Positions 1 through 6,593 of a stretch of DNA of 64,000 bases are shown piece by piece. The first letter of the stretch is position 1; every line of letters starts with the position of its first letter. Where the stretch lies: NCBI RefSeq assembly GCF_000381265.1, contig NZ_KB906257.1, forward strand, positions 186,001 to 250,000, written 5' to 3'. The stretch is from Curvibacter lanceolatus ATCC 14669 (lineage in GTDB: Bacteria; Pseudomonadota; Gammaproteobacteria; Burkholderiales; Burkholderiaceae_C). The notes under the pieces were generated by a model. That model did no database searches. It saw nothing but the letters and a program-made list of their open reading frames with translations, and was not told where the DNA came from. Position numbers and translations under genes: made by a program.

Positions 1-1
1 C

Positions 2-1135
2 GAAACCAACCGCCTGCTGGGTCTGGCCAAGGAGCTGGCACCGTCCAAGTCTTCGGCCGCCTACAACCGCGAGCTCGACATGCTGGCCGCCACTGGCGAG
101 CAGGCTTCGTCGGCCTTGCTGGCCATCGCACTGCAGGCAGAGGGCATGGAGTCGGTCAGCTACGCTGGCTGGCAGGTGCCCATCAAGACCAACAGCGCCT
201 TCACCAAGGCCCGCATCGAATCCATCGATGACGACCGTGTGCGTGCCGACCTGGCCGCTGGCAAGGTGGTGGTCATCACCGGCTTCCAGGGTGTGGACGA
301 AGAGGCCAACATCACCACCCTGGGCCGTGGCGGCAGCGACACCTCGGCCGTGGCCGTGGCCGCCGCCATGAAGGCTGCCGAGTGCCTGATCTACACCGAC
401 GTGGACGGCGTCTACACCACCGACCCGCGCGTGGTGGCCGAAGCCCGCCGCCTGCAGACCGTGAGTTTTGAAGAAATGCTCGAAATGGCCTCGCTGGGCT
501 CCAAGGTGCTGCAGATCCGCTCGGTCGAATTTGCCGGCAAGTACAAGGTGCCGCTGCGCGTGCTGTCCAGCTTCACCCCGTGGGACATTGACATCAACGA
601 AGAAGCCAAGTCCGGCACGTTGATCACTTTTGAGGAAGACGAAAAAATGGAACAAGCCGTCGTATCCGGCATCGCGTTCAACCGTGACGAAGCCAAGGTT
701 TCCGTCCTGGGCGTGCCCGACAAGCCCGGTATCGCATACCACATCCTGGGCGCCGTCGCCGATGCCAACATCGAAGTCGACGTGATCATCCAGAACCTCA
801 GCAAAGACGGCAAGACCGACTTCAGCTTCACCGTGCACCGTGGCGAATACGCCCGCACCGTCGAACTGCTGAACACCAAGGTGCTGCCCAGCCTGGGCGC
901 CGCCGAAGTGGTGGGCGACACCAAGATCTGCAAGGTCAGTATCGTCGGCATCGGCATGCGCAGCCATGTGGGCGTGGCCAGCAAGATGTTCCGCAGCCTG
1001 TCGGAAGAAGGCATCAACATCCAGATGATCTCCACCTCCGAAATCAAGACCTCGGTCGTGATCGACGAAAAGTACATGGAACTCGCCGTGCGCGCCCTGC
1101 ACAAGGCATTCGATCTGGACCAGCCGGTTTCCTGA
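2..1135 (+). CDS. lysC: Aspartate kinase, C-terminal part (5' end outside window)
   Basis: Aspartokinase phosphorylates L-aspartate, the first step to lysine, threonine, methionine and diaminopimelate. The frame is open from base 2, so the gene enters from the left; 377 residues are visible of roughly 420 usual, and the N-terminal start of the kinase domain is missing. Visible kinase motifs are RGGSDTSAVAVAAA (nucleotide-binding region) and TDVDGVYTTDPR. The C-terminal half holds two ACT domains, the first beginning at VSGIAFNRDEAKVSV and the second at VSIVGIGMRSHVGV, which is the feedback-sensing arrangement of the single-function, lysine/threonine-regulated class. It lies 37 bases before tRNA-Ser, an order I associate with Comamonadaceae. 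The reading frame is intact. Confidence 0.96.
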   Translation, partial: ETNRLLGLAKELAPSKSSAAYNRELDMLAATGEQASSALLAIALQAEGMESVSYAGWQVPIKTNSAFTKARIESIDDDRVRADLAAGKVVVITGFQGVDEEANITTLGRGGSDTSAVAVAAAMKAAECLIYTDVDGVYTTDPRVVAEARRLQTVSFEEMLEMASLGSKVLQIRSVEFAGKYKVPLRVLSSFTPWDIDINEEAKSGTLITFEEDEKMEQAVVSGIAFNRDEAKVSVLGVPDKPGIAYHILGAVADANIEVDVIIQNLSKDGKTDFSFTVHRGEYARTVELLNTKVLPSLGAAEVVGDTKICKVSIVGIGMRSHVGVASKMFRSLSEEGINIQMISTSEIKTSVVIDEKYMELAVRALHKAFDLDQPVS

Positions 1136-1160
1136 AACAGGCCAAAAACTAGGCTAGAAT
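1132..1160 (+). promoter_or_regulatory. Candidate sigma-70 promoter for tRNA-Ser
   Basis: TAGAAT at 1155-1160 resembles a -10 box and CTGAAA at 1132-1137 is a weak -35 (four of six matches), with 17 bases between. The predicted start would fall a few bases before the tRNA at 1173. The -35 half overlaps the lysC stop codon. This is pattern matching only. Confidence 0.35.
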
Positions 1161-1172
1161 AGCGGAATTGCT

Positions 1173-1265
1173 GGAAACGTGACCGAGTGGCCGAAGGTGC
1201 TCCCCTGCTAAGGGAGTATGGGGTGTAGAGCCTCATCGAGGGTTCGAATCCCTCCGTTTCCGCCA
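1173..1265 (+). tRNA. tRNA-Ser (anticodon GCT)
   Basis: The acceptor stem pairs GGAAACG (1173-1179) with CGTTTCC (1255-1261), followed by discriminator G and an encoded CCA (1263-1265). The anticodon stem CTCCC/GGGAG (1200-1204 and 1212-1216) closes the loop CTGCTAA, so the anticodon is GCT at 1207-1209 and reads AGC/AGU codons. The T arm is GAGGG-TTCGAAT-CCCTC, and a long variable arm follows the anticodon stem, as expected for serine tRNAs. A degraded copy of its 3' end lies at 6139-6155, which marks it as the integration target of the following island. Confidence 0.97.
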
Positions 1266-1268
1266 GCA
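1252..1268 (+). repeat. Left attachment-site repeat (tRNA-Ser 3' end)
   Basis: CTCCGTTTCCGCCAGCA, made of the last bases of tRNA-Ser plus three beyond CCA, matches CTCCGATTCCGCCACCA at 6139-6155 at 15 of 17 positions in the same orientation. Elements that integrate into tRNA genes leave exactly this sort of 3'-end direct repeat. The intact tRNA is on this side. Confidence 0.7.
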
Positions 1269-1278
1269 ACTTTCAAAG

Positions 1279-1300
1279 ACGGACCTTCGGGTCCGTTTTT
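1279..1300 (+). terminator. Intrinsic terminator of tRNA-Ser
   Basis: The stem ACGGACC/GGTCCGT (1279-1285 and 1290-1296) closes a TTCG loop and runs into five T residues. The same 7-bp stem recurs at 6165-6182 next to the second att-like repeat. Confidence 0.9.
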
Positions 1301-1401
1301 CGTTTGTGCTGCGAATTCCCTGTCAGGCATCGGGATGCATCGCTTTTGACCCAGCCTGTATCGGGCGGATCCACACGCAGTCATGATGAAGCCATGGCGG
1401 T

Positions 1402-1922
1402 TCAGAGTGCTTTGCCGGTTTTCAGGAGCTGGACCAGCTTGGCAAGTGTTGGGAAATCCGGAGCCTTTTGTTCAATCAAGGCCTGGTTGAAGTGCTGGGG
1501 CATGGATAGCGCCGATGCATCGCATCCAAAATGGTGTTTGAAGCGGTTTTTCAGTTGATCGGTGTTCAAGCCCTCCACCGGGGCGCCTGCGATTCCCAGC
1601 AGCAAGGCCTCCAGGCAGGGGGGGCACAGCAAGGGCAAGATGCCATGTTTTTGGGCTGTTTTACGCGTGCTGTCATTCCAGCCCACGTCGGTATCGAACA
1701 GGGCGGCTACCGCGTCAAAGCCCTTGTTCTGACACTGCCGACGCGCTACGTCGATGACGTTTTCGCCCCTTTTCCATGGGCGTTCTTGATGGTGACGGCA
1801 ACGCCTGAACCCCGATGCACATACAACGCCTTCAAAAGGCCCAGAAAGGCCACCTCGGCATCGCCTTCCCCGACCAGCAAGAGGGTGAGCGCTGCAGCGT
1901 GTTTGGACGCAGCCTTTTTCAT
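1402..1922 (-). pseudogene. rloB-like: RloB-like protein with a -1 frameshift
   Basis: Two reading frames join to give one RloB-family protein of about 173 residues. The N-terminal part from ATG 1922 contains LLLVGEGDAEVAF (the TOPRIM-like E-G motif, Glu19) and HGKG. It then hits a stop near 1746. The -1 frame continues as GENVIDVARR, FDAVAALFDTDVGW (D-x-D motif) and LPLLCPPCLEALLLG, which matches the family's P-C-x-E signature, and ends at 1402. The break maps near the CCCC/TTTT run at 1766-1773; one missing base would explain it. RloB is the partner of the RloA ATPase in the restriction-linked RloAB and AbiL-like pairs. It follows the ATPase by about 80 bases on the same strand. It could be a real mutation, a sequence error in a homopolymer, or (less likely, since no good slippery heptamer is present) programmed frameshifting. 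Confidence 0.72.
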
Positions 1923-2004
1923 CGTCGGGCTGTACCCAGTTGAATAGCGAGCCCCTGGGAGGCAGTGACCACGCGCAGCAAGAGAGCGCAGGGGCACCTG
2001 TTTG

Positions 2005-3189
2005 TCATAGCTGGGGCACCGCGCCGTAGGCTCCGGCCATGTACTTGGCGTAAAGGTTGTCGTCGTTTCGCACGCCACTGACACTGTCCAGGCGCCAGGC
2101 TGTACTTTGGTTGGTCTCGTCTTTCTCAACCAGCATGACCTGGGATTTATGGACCAGGTTGAGCACTTCGACGGCGTGGCATGTGAACAGCAACTGGGCG
2201 GCGTGTGGATTGGTGCGGGGGCTCGCAAAAAGCTCCATCAGGGGTTCAAGCATCAAAGGGTGCAGGTCGTTCTCGAATTCATCAATGACGGCCAAGCCAC
2301 CGCCGGCCAGCGCTGGCAGCAACTTCGACAGCAAGACCAAGGCACTCTGGGTGCCGTTGGATTCAAGCATGAATGGCAATTCGAAATCCATCGCCGGACT
2401 GGACGCGTGGACACCAAAAGGCAGCCACACCTTGCCCTTGCTGCCATCAGGCTGCAGGGTCTCGATTTCCCGAAGCTGGATGTCTTTCAAGCCCAGGTCC
2501 CAGCTCTTGAGCAAGGAGACGGCTTGCTTCATCTGTGTGCCCTGCTGCGAGAAATGCGTGGCGGCCTGAACGAGCTGGCCCGGGTCATTGACCTGACGAC
2601 CGAACTGATGGAGGTTGCTGAACACCATGCCCGCGCCGAGCCGTTGCGCCAACTCGACACCATACTGGGCCGCCGTCGCGATCAATGAGGCGTTGGGCCG
2701 CACTTTCCGTGCTTCGGATGCGGCAAGACCAAAGCCTTGCTGCTTGACGTCGTAGCTTTGCGTGCCGTCATTCCAGTCTCTGACAAAGACATAGCGCATG
2801 CGCTCATGTTTCACATAAAGCGCCTCATGCAAGACCCGTTGGGGTGTTGCCCGCAGGACATGGCGCCACAGCTTGCCTTCGAAATCGACTTCCAGCTCGA
2901 ATTCGGAAGGCGCGTCGGCCGCTGCCAAATGGGGTTGGAACGGCATCAGTCCTTGGTGCGGGTCTGCAAATGAGTGGGAGATGAACCACTTCAGGAACAA
3001 AATGGGTTTGAGCAAAGCGGTTTTGCCGCTGGCATTGGCACCCACAACAGCCATGACCCGGCTGATGCGCTCGCCATGGGGCGCTTGGTGAGACCAGACA
3101 CCCGATGGCACCTTGCCGTCGAGCACCCAGGACACTTCAGTCCGCTCACGGAACGACTGGAAATTGGAAAAGGCATAGCGGTGCAGCAT
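2005..3189 (-). CDS. rloA-like: RloA-like AAA/ABC-type ATPase
   Basis: This encodes a 394-residue ATPase of the RloA/AbiL group (AAA_15/AAA_21 type, related to OLD and SMC-like ATPases). Visible motifs are the N-terminal strand MLHRYAFSNFQSF, which is how the family starts, Walker A GANASGKT (residues 50-57), Walker B LAVIDEF with the D-E pair at 303-304, a D-loop-like NDLHP, and a switch histidine in LLFTCHA. I start at ATG 3189 because it matches the family N-terminus; ATG 3198 and TTG 3276 are in frame upstream, and no start has a convincing ribosome-binding site. It lies upstream of the frameshifted RloB gene and downstream of a DUF2726 gene and a small broken gene. Family knowledge suggests an abortive-infection or anti-phage role; its target here is unknown. 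Confidence 0.85.
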   Translation of the reverse strand: MLHRYAFSNFQSFRERTEVSWVLDGKVPSGVWSHQAPHGERISRVMAVVGANASGKTALLKPILFLKWFISHSFADPHQGLMPFQPHLAAADAPSEFELEVDFEGKLWRHVLRATPQRVLHEALYVKHERMRYVFVRDWNDGTQSYDVKQQGFGLAASEARKVRPNASLIATAAQYGVELAQRLGAGMVFSNLHQFGRQVNDPGQLVQAATHFSQQGTQMKQAVSLLKSWDLGLKDIQLREIETLQPDGSKGKVWLPFGVHASSPAMDFELPFMLESNGTQSALVLLSKLLPALAGGGLAVIDEFENDLHPLMLEPLMELFASPRTNPHAAQLLFTCHAVEVLNLVHKSQVMLVEKDETNQSTAWRLDSVSGVRNDDNLYAKYMAGAYGAVPQL

Positions 3190-3206
3190 GCCTTGCATTG
3201 GATCAC

Positions 3207-3228
3207 AATCCACAAAAAAATGTGGATT
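3207..3228. promoter_or_regulatory. Perfect inverted repeat just upstream of the ATPase start
   Basis: AATCCACA (3207-3214) and TGTGGATT (3221-3228) form a perfect 8-bp inverted repeat with an A6 centre. On the coding (minus) strand it ends 9 bases before ATG 3198 and 18 before ATG 3189. It could be an operator or a translation-controlling hairpin. If the TTG at 3276 is the real start it would lie inside the coding sequence. Confidence 0.45.
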
Positions 3229-3283
3229 ACCGCATTTAATGTGGACGATGTCTTGAGCTTGGGTATCGGTGGTCAAGCGGTGA

Positions 3284-3646
3284 TCATCGCTGCAGGCGCC
3301 CCAACAGAAGAACCCTCACCCGTTTCAACTGCTGGTCGGTCACCCCCGACAGCTCCTGTGCCCGATCGCGGTACGTCGGTACGCCCTGGCTGACCTGATC
3401 AGCCCCAAATGATGCAAACCTGCCATGCGCTGGGCCTTGCTCGTACAGCCCACTGAGGGTGCCCCGGCGGCGGGCTGGTCAGGCCTGGGCGTGACAAGCA
3501 CACGCACGGGCAGGTCGGTCGACCTCGAACAACAGATCGCCGGTGTGGGCGTCAACGTACTTGACCTCGTAGTGGATGACCGTTGCCAGTAGATGGGGCT
3601 GCGTTTTCGCCCCTGGGCAGTGCGGCGTGGCAGTCTCAATCCGCAA
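3284..3646 (-). pseudogene. Broken small gene between DUF2726 and RloA-like genes
   Basis: One minus-strand frame reads like protein on both sides of an in-frame TGA at 3479-3481. The upstream part includes HLLATVIHYEVKYVDAHTG and DLLFEVD. The downstream part includes LYEQGPAHGRFASFGADQ, TYRDRAQELSGVTDQQLKR and ends LLLGRLQR with a stop at 3284. Between them the neighbouring frame reads DLPVRVLVTPRPDQP, so a pair of compensating indels (near 3500 and 3440) would restore one protein of about 120 residues. A TTG at 3646 overlaps the end of the DUF2726 gene and the stop is 8 bases from the most upstream ATPase start, which fits an operon member. I do not recognise the family. The protein-like character is my judgement and is unproved. 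Confidence 0.42.
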
Positions 3647-4151
3647 CGGCGGTTGCAGCCAAAGGCACGGGTGCCGCGACCGGGAAGAGGGTTGTGATCA
3701 GCTCGCCCCGGTCGGGCACGTTCTTGAAGCGGATCACGCGGTAGCCGGCATTGGTCAGCAGGCTTTCACGCGCGCCGTCTTCTTTTTCGCGCCCGCGATG
3801 CGAGGCATCGTCCAGTTCGATGACGGCCACCACCTCAAAGGCTTTGGTGAACACCACAAAGTCGGCCGTCTTGCGGTTGAAGGTGTTGCGTGTGGCTTGT
3901 TGTCGGGATGCCAGCAGGGCCGAGAACGACACCTGCGCCAGCACGACATGGGTGCGCTCAGACAGCACCTCGCGCAGGCGCCAATACATGGCTTGCTCGC
4001 GTTCGGTGAGGGCGGCCTTCTTCTTGGGCCTTTCCGCTTTGGCTGAGGCTTTGGCATGGCCTGCTGATTTTTGCCTTTGGGTGGCCATCAGCACCCCCAG
4101 CCCGATCACCACCATCAGGGCGATCGGCAAGCCCAAAGAACCCAACTGCAT
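3636..4151 (-). CDS. Membrane-anchored DUF2726 protein (nuclease-like fold)
   Basis: A 171-residue protein with one N-terminal membrane helix (about residues 7-23), a Lys/Ala-rich linker (25-48) and a DUF2726 domain (about 50-155). The domain shows the family pattern: ER..YW.LREVL, then VLAQVSFSALL, then TADFVV (Asp97) and VAVIELDDASH (Glu112, Asp114), then a short region ending GYRVIRFK. DUF2726 is considered a PD-(D/E)xK-like nuclease fold and is common beside mobile and DNA-processing genes. It is the first gene of a minus-strand run leading into the RloA-like ATPase, so it may belong to that system. Its reading frame is intact. Substrate and activity are unknown. Confidence 0.8.
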   Translation of the reverse strand: MQLGSLGLPIALMVVIGLGVLMATQRQKSAGHAKASAKAERPKKKAALTEREQAMYWRLREVLSERTHVVLAQVSFSALLASRQQATRNTFNRKTADFVVFTKAFEVVAVIELDDASHRGREKEDGARESLLTNAGYRVIRFKNVPDRGELITTLFPVAAPVPLAATAVAD

Positions 4152-4260
4152 GTGCTACTCCCTATTTTATGGGTCGGATTTTGCCATTTTTGAGTGTTTG
4201 CTCGGCCAATGCGCTGCGTCATCGCCGCGCCTGATGAGGTCCGATGCCGGGTGAGGGTGG

Positions 4261-4849
4261 GTGGTATTGGGTCTGCCGTCGGTCATCCGGGTTTTATCGA
4301 CCCGAGAACAAGAAACACACCTGCAGATTGACGCGCTGAATGCCGCAGGGGTCGAGGCCATCTATCAAAAGAAGACGTCCAGCGTTGGCGCTGGGCCTGA
4401 GCTGCAAAAGTGCCTTGGATGCCCTGGGCAAGGGTGACGTCTTGGTGGTCTACAAGATCGATCGCATTGCGCGTTCGCTAAAGGATCTGCTGGCCATCCT
4501 GGACCGCATCAGGGAATCCGGCGCACTGGTGGGCTCACTAACTGAGCCGCTGGATACGACATTGGCCATGGGGGCGTTTGTGATTCAGATCCTGGGGGCG
4601 GTGGCCCAACTGGAGCGGGCCATCATCCGGGAGCGCGCAATAGCGGGCCAGCAGCCCGCGATTGCGCGAGGTGCGAAGGTGGGCCGTCGCCGGGCCTCGT
4701 CTGCGGAACATGAGGCGGAGGTTGTCAGGCGCTACGAAACTGGATTGCATACACTCAATGGCCTGGGCACCAGGTTTGGTGTTTCTCTGTCGGTGATCAA
4801 GCGAGCGGTGTACCGGGTGCGCGATCCAGGGCACTCAAGTCTCAAATGA
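4261..4849 (+). pseudogene. Serine recombinase (resolvase/invertase), frameshifted
   Basis: The N-terminal part reads RVLSTREQETHLQIDALNAA and IYQKKTSSVGAGPELQK, the classic start of a Tn3-type resolvase. It then loses frame in 4411-4420. One extra base there moves the rest into the frame LDALGKGDVLVVYKIDRIAR, then LGAVAQLERAIIRERAI, and a C-terminal helix-turn-helix (TLNGLGTRFGVSLSVIK) to the stop at 4849. The active-site segment should read RVST; here a leucine is inserted before the Ser-Thr. The usual M-x-x-GYA start is not recognisable before 4282. Both defects argue for a dead gene. It is probably a leftover of a transposon or invertase module inside the island. Confidence 0.78.
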
Positions 4850-4914
4850 AATCTGCCGTCGTTGTAGACTTATTCTCCGGATTGCGCTATGAACTCTGAA
4901 ATTCGCGGGCATTC

Positions 4915-5730
4915 TCAAACAACAATCGGCCTTTTGACTACCCAGACATCCTGCTCTAGCGAGTAAGAGGTCGGCGATTCGATATGTTGGACAACAACGC
5001 AATCTTTCAATAGATGATTAATCACGAAATCTGGGGGGTGGAAAGCTGAAAAATGTTTTTTTCCTTCTTGAATTTGATCCTTGACTACTAATTGACCAAT
5101 CTCATACTTCTCCCTATCAGCCAGTAGCAGTCGGTTCTTGAATATATCGCCTTGCGTCGTGAAAATTAGAATGCCATCAGGCTTAAGTGCCTTCAGTAAT
5201 TCATCCATCCACTCGTAATGCATTCTTTCAGAAAGGTGGGTAAATACTGATAGTGCGTAAATGCAATCAAAATCCTTAATCGGATTTGGCAAAGGCGGCT
5301 TAAGTTGTGACGTCATGAAGCTAATAGAATCTATGTTTTTTTGGCACCACCTTATCGATTCCTTGTTGTAGTCAGCACCGAAAATATCTATTTTTCGAAA
5401 TCCTTCAATCTTAGTGAGATGCCTTATTACGCGTGCTGGACCGCAGCCCCACTCGAAAATTTTTATATTTTGTTCTTTGACGTGTTTCTTTATTAGGTCC
5501 GCAATCAATTCAGCATGGCGGCGGCCCATGTCATGATACGTTTGCCAACGTACATGATTGTATGCATCGTAGGCGAGATGAGCCGGAGGGGTTTTGAAAT
5601 ATGGATTCTGTAAGCTAAATCTACGGTTTGGAAAATAATTCCGAAGCCGCTCGATGATTAGTAGGGCGCTGTCTGCTAGTTGTAGGAGATGAATTTTCCT
5701 CAATATTTCAGCAATTTTTCGTTTTAACAT
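4915..5730 (-). CDS. Class I SAM-dependent methyltransferase (AT-rich, acquired)
   Basis: A 271-residue protein with a Rossmann-type methyltransferase domain. Motif I is IFEWGCGPARV (residues 91-101), an acidic residue ends strand 2 (FGADYN, Asp120), motif IV is DCIYALS (155-161), and LKPDGILIF (182-190) is the post-IV strand. The family is that of UbiE/Methyltransf_11-25 enzymes acting on small molecules, lipids or sugars; the substrate cannot be read. It starts at ATG 5730 after an AT-rich stretch. The whole gene is far more AT-rich and uses more AAA/ATT/TTT codons than its neighbours, a strong sign of recent transfer. No neighbouring glycosyltransferases are present to suggest a surface polysaccharide role. 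Confidence 0.85.
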   Translation of the reverse strand: MLKRKIAEILRKIHLLQLADSALLIIERLRNYFPNRRFSLQNPYFKTPPAHLAYDAYNHVRWQTYHDMGRRHAELIADLIKKHVKEQNIKIFEWGCGPARVIRHLTKIEGFRKIDIFGADYNKESIRWCQKNIDSISFMTSQLKPPLPNPIKDFDCIYALSVFTHLSERMHYEWMDELLKALKPDGILIFTTQGDIFKNRLLLADREKYEIGQLVVKDQIQEGKKHFSAFHPPDFVINHLLKDCVVVQHIESPTSYSLEQDVWVVKRPIVV

Positions 5731-5779
5731 TATGTTCTCGACGTTTGGTGAATGGTTTTCAATAGTCTAATGATTTTAT

Positions 5780-5995
5780 TTGTCTTCTCAGTACTTCTCC
5801 TCTTGGGGAGAGCCTCGGCCATCAGGGATTATCTTCTTCTGCCGCCCGGACTCCAAGCCAGTCGAGTTCTTCGACGAAGACATCTACAACCTTGACTGGA
5901 TTGTCTTGCCCGATGTAGTCGTCCAGGCACTCCGGCAGTATAGAGACCTGCCTTCGATGAATCTCTTCATGCGCCGCCTCGCTCAGTACGGGTGA
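5780..5995 (+). CDS. Hypothetical fragment (C-terminal end of an unknown protein)
   Basis: Up to 71 codons, opening at a TTG, read protein-like: GEPRPSGIIFFCRPDSKP, EFFDEDIYNLDWIVLPD, VVVQALRQYRDLPSMN, then a stop. There is no ATG before the conserved-looking part and an in-frame stop sits just upstream, so it is more likely the 3' remnant of a truncated gene than a complete small gene. Base composition is intermediate between the AT-rich methyltransferase and the GC-rich core. I cannot assign a family. It sits near the right edge of the island. Confidence 0.35.
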   Translation: MSSQYFSSWGEPRPSGIIFFCRPDSKPVEFFDEDIYNLDWIVLPDVVVQALRQYRDLPSMNLFMRRLAQYG

Positions 5996-6138
5996 TCAGA
6001 TTTTACGAAGATCACGGGCGTTTCCACACAGTCTCGGCCCATTTCAGACATGGGCCTTTTGCCCTGAGTCGGTTTGCAGGCTCGATGAATCCGCTGTTTT
6101 TTTGCGATGTACGCATGGCAGGATCTGGGGCCAGATTT

Positions 6139-6155
6139 CTCCGATTCCGCCACCA
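6139..6155 (+). repeat. Right attachment-site repeat (degraded tRNA-Ser 3' end)
   Basis: CTCCGATTCCGCCACCA matches the tRNA-Ser 3' end at 1252-1268 at 15 of 17 positions; going further left the match fades (about 17 of 24 over 24 bases). It is followed after 9 bases by a terminator hairpin with the tRNA terminator's stem. I interpret it as the old tRNA end displaced when the element integrated. Confidence 0.68.
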
Positions 6156-6160
6156 CATAA

Positions 6161-6186
6161 AAAAACGGACCCAAAGGTCCGTTTTT
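6161..6186. terminator. Bidirectional terminator, twin of the tRNA-Ser terminator
   Basis: An A-run (6161-6165), the stem ACGGACC/GGTCCGT (6165-6171 and 6176-6182) with a CAAA loop, then a T-run to 6186 can act on both strands. It would end the minus-strand small membrane gene at 6210. The stem is identical to that after tRNA-Ser at 1279. Confidence 0.85.
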
Positions 6187-6209
6187 CACATCTGCACGTC
6201 AAACCCCCC

Positions 6210-6455
6210 TCACGGAAAGCTCAACTCCAACCCCAGCGTGCTCGCCAGCTCGAAGGTGACCACGCCCAGAACCAGCAGCGACAGCATGAAGCCGGCGGCC
6301 ACCTTGCCGCTGGCGCGCAGCAAGGCTCGGGTCTCTTGTTCGCGCTGTTTCTTGTCCTTCTTGCCTTGGTCGTAATGCCATTTGATGGCGTAGAACATGC
6401 CGGTGCCCAGCACGAGCAGCTTGAAGGTGGCGAAGACGATGGGGATCCAGTCCAT
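6210..6455 (-). CDS. Small two-helix membrane protein, 81 aa
   Basis: From ATG 6455 the protein begins MDWIPIVFATFKLLVLG and has two predicted membrane helices (about residues 3-22 and 50-72) separated by a highly charged segment, YDQGKKDKKQREQETR (29-44). An AGGAAAG stretch about 10-16 bases upstream can serve as ribosome-binding site. It ends just before the bidirectional terminator at 6161-6186. It is transcribed divergently from the MocR regulator at 6594, with about 140 bases between them. A much longer open frame extends upstream on the same strand but is antisense to the regulator and is not real. No function recognised. Confidence 0.7.
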   Translation of the reverse strand: MDWIPIVFATFKLLVLGTGMFYAIKWHYDQGKKDKKQREQETRALLRASGKVAAGFMLSLLVLGVVTFELASTLGLELSFP

Positions 6456-6593
6456 GATTTGGGGGCTTTCCTGGTGGTTGATCGATGCCGTTGGCAGTGC
6501 AGGGGGTGAACAGCCACGATGGCCTGCAAGAGCGGTGGGGTGGCCTGTCCTTGGGCATACTAACCAAAAGCAATTTCCATACATTGAGACAAA

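Larger units (their letters stand above)
1266..6155. mobile_element. Decayed genomic island integrated at tRNA-Ser(GCT)
   Basis: About 4.9 kb lies between the tRNA-Ser 3' end and an imperfect copy of it (6139-6155). Contents are a RloAB-type pair, a broken small gene, a DUF2726 gene, a broken serine recombinase, a markedly AT-rich methyltransferase and a gene fragment. None is a housekeeping gene, and three carry indels. No tyrosine integrase is recognisable, so the element is probably no longer mobile. Direct observation: the repeat, the content and the base-composition shift near 4860-5780. Inference: that all of it arrived as one element. Confidence 0.65.

Noticed and set aside
1764-1776. 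Programmed -1 frameshift in the RloB-like gene
   Set aside because: A-AAA-GGG does not let both tRNAs re-pair after slippage and no stimulatory hairpin was evident. Mutation or sequence error is simpler.
3479-3481. TGA as selenocysteine in the broken small gene
   Set aside because: No SECIS-like hairpin is apparent, and the local reading switches frame, pointing to indels.
5983-6189. Minus-strand small open frame at the right island edge
   Set aside because: It overlaps the att-like repeat and terminator, has no ribosome-binding site and no protein-like pattern.
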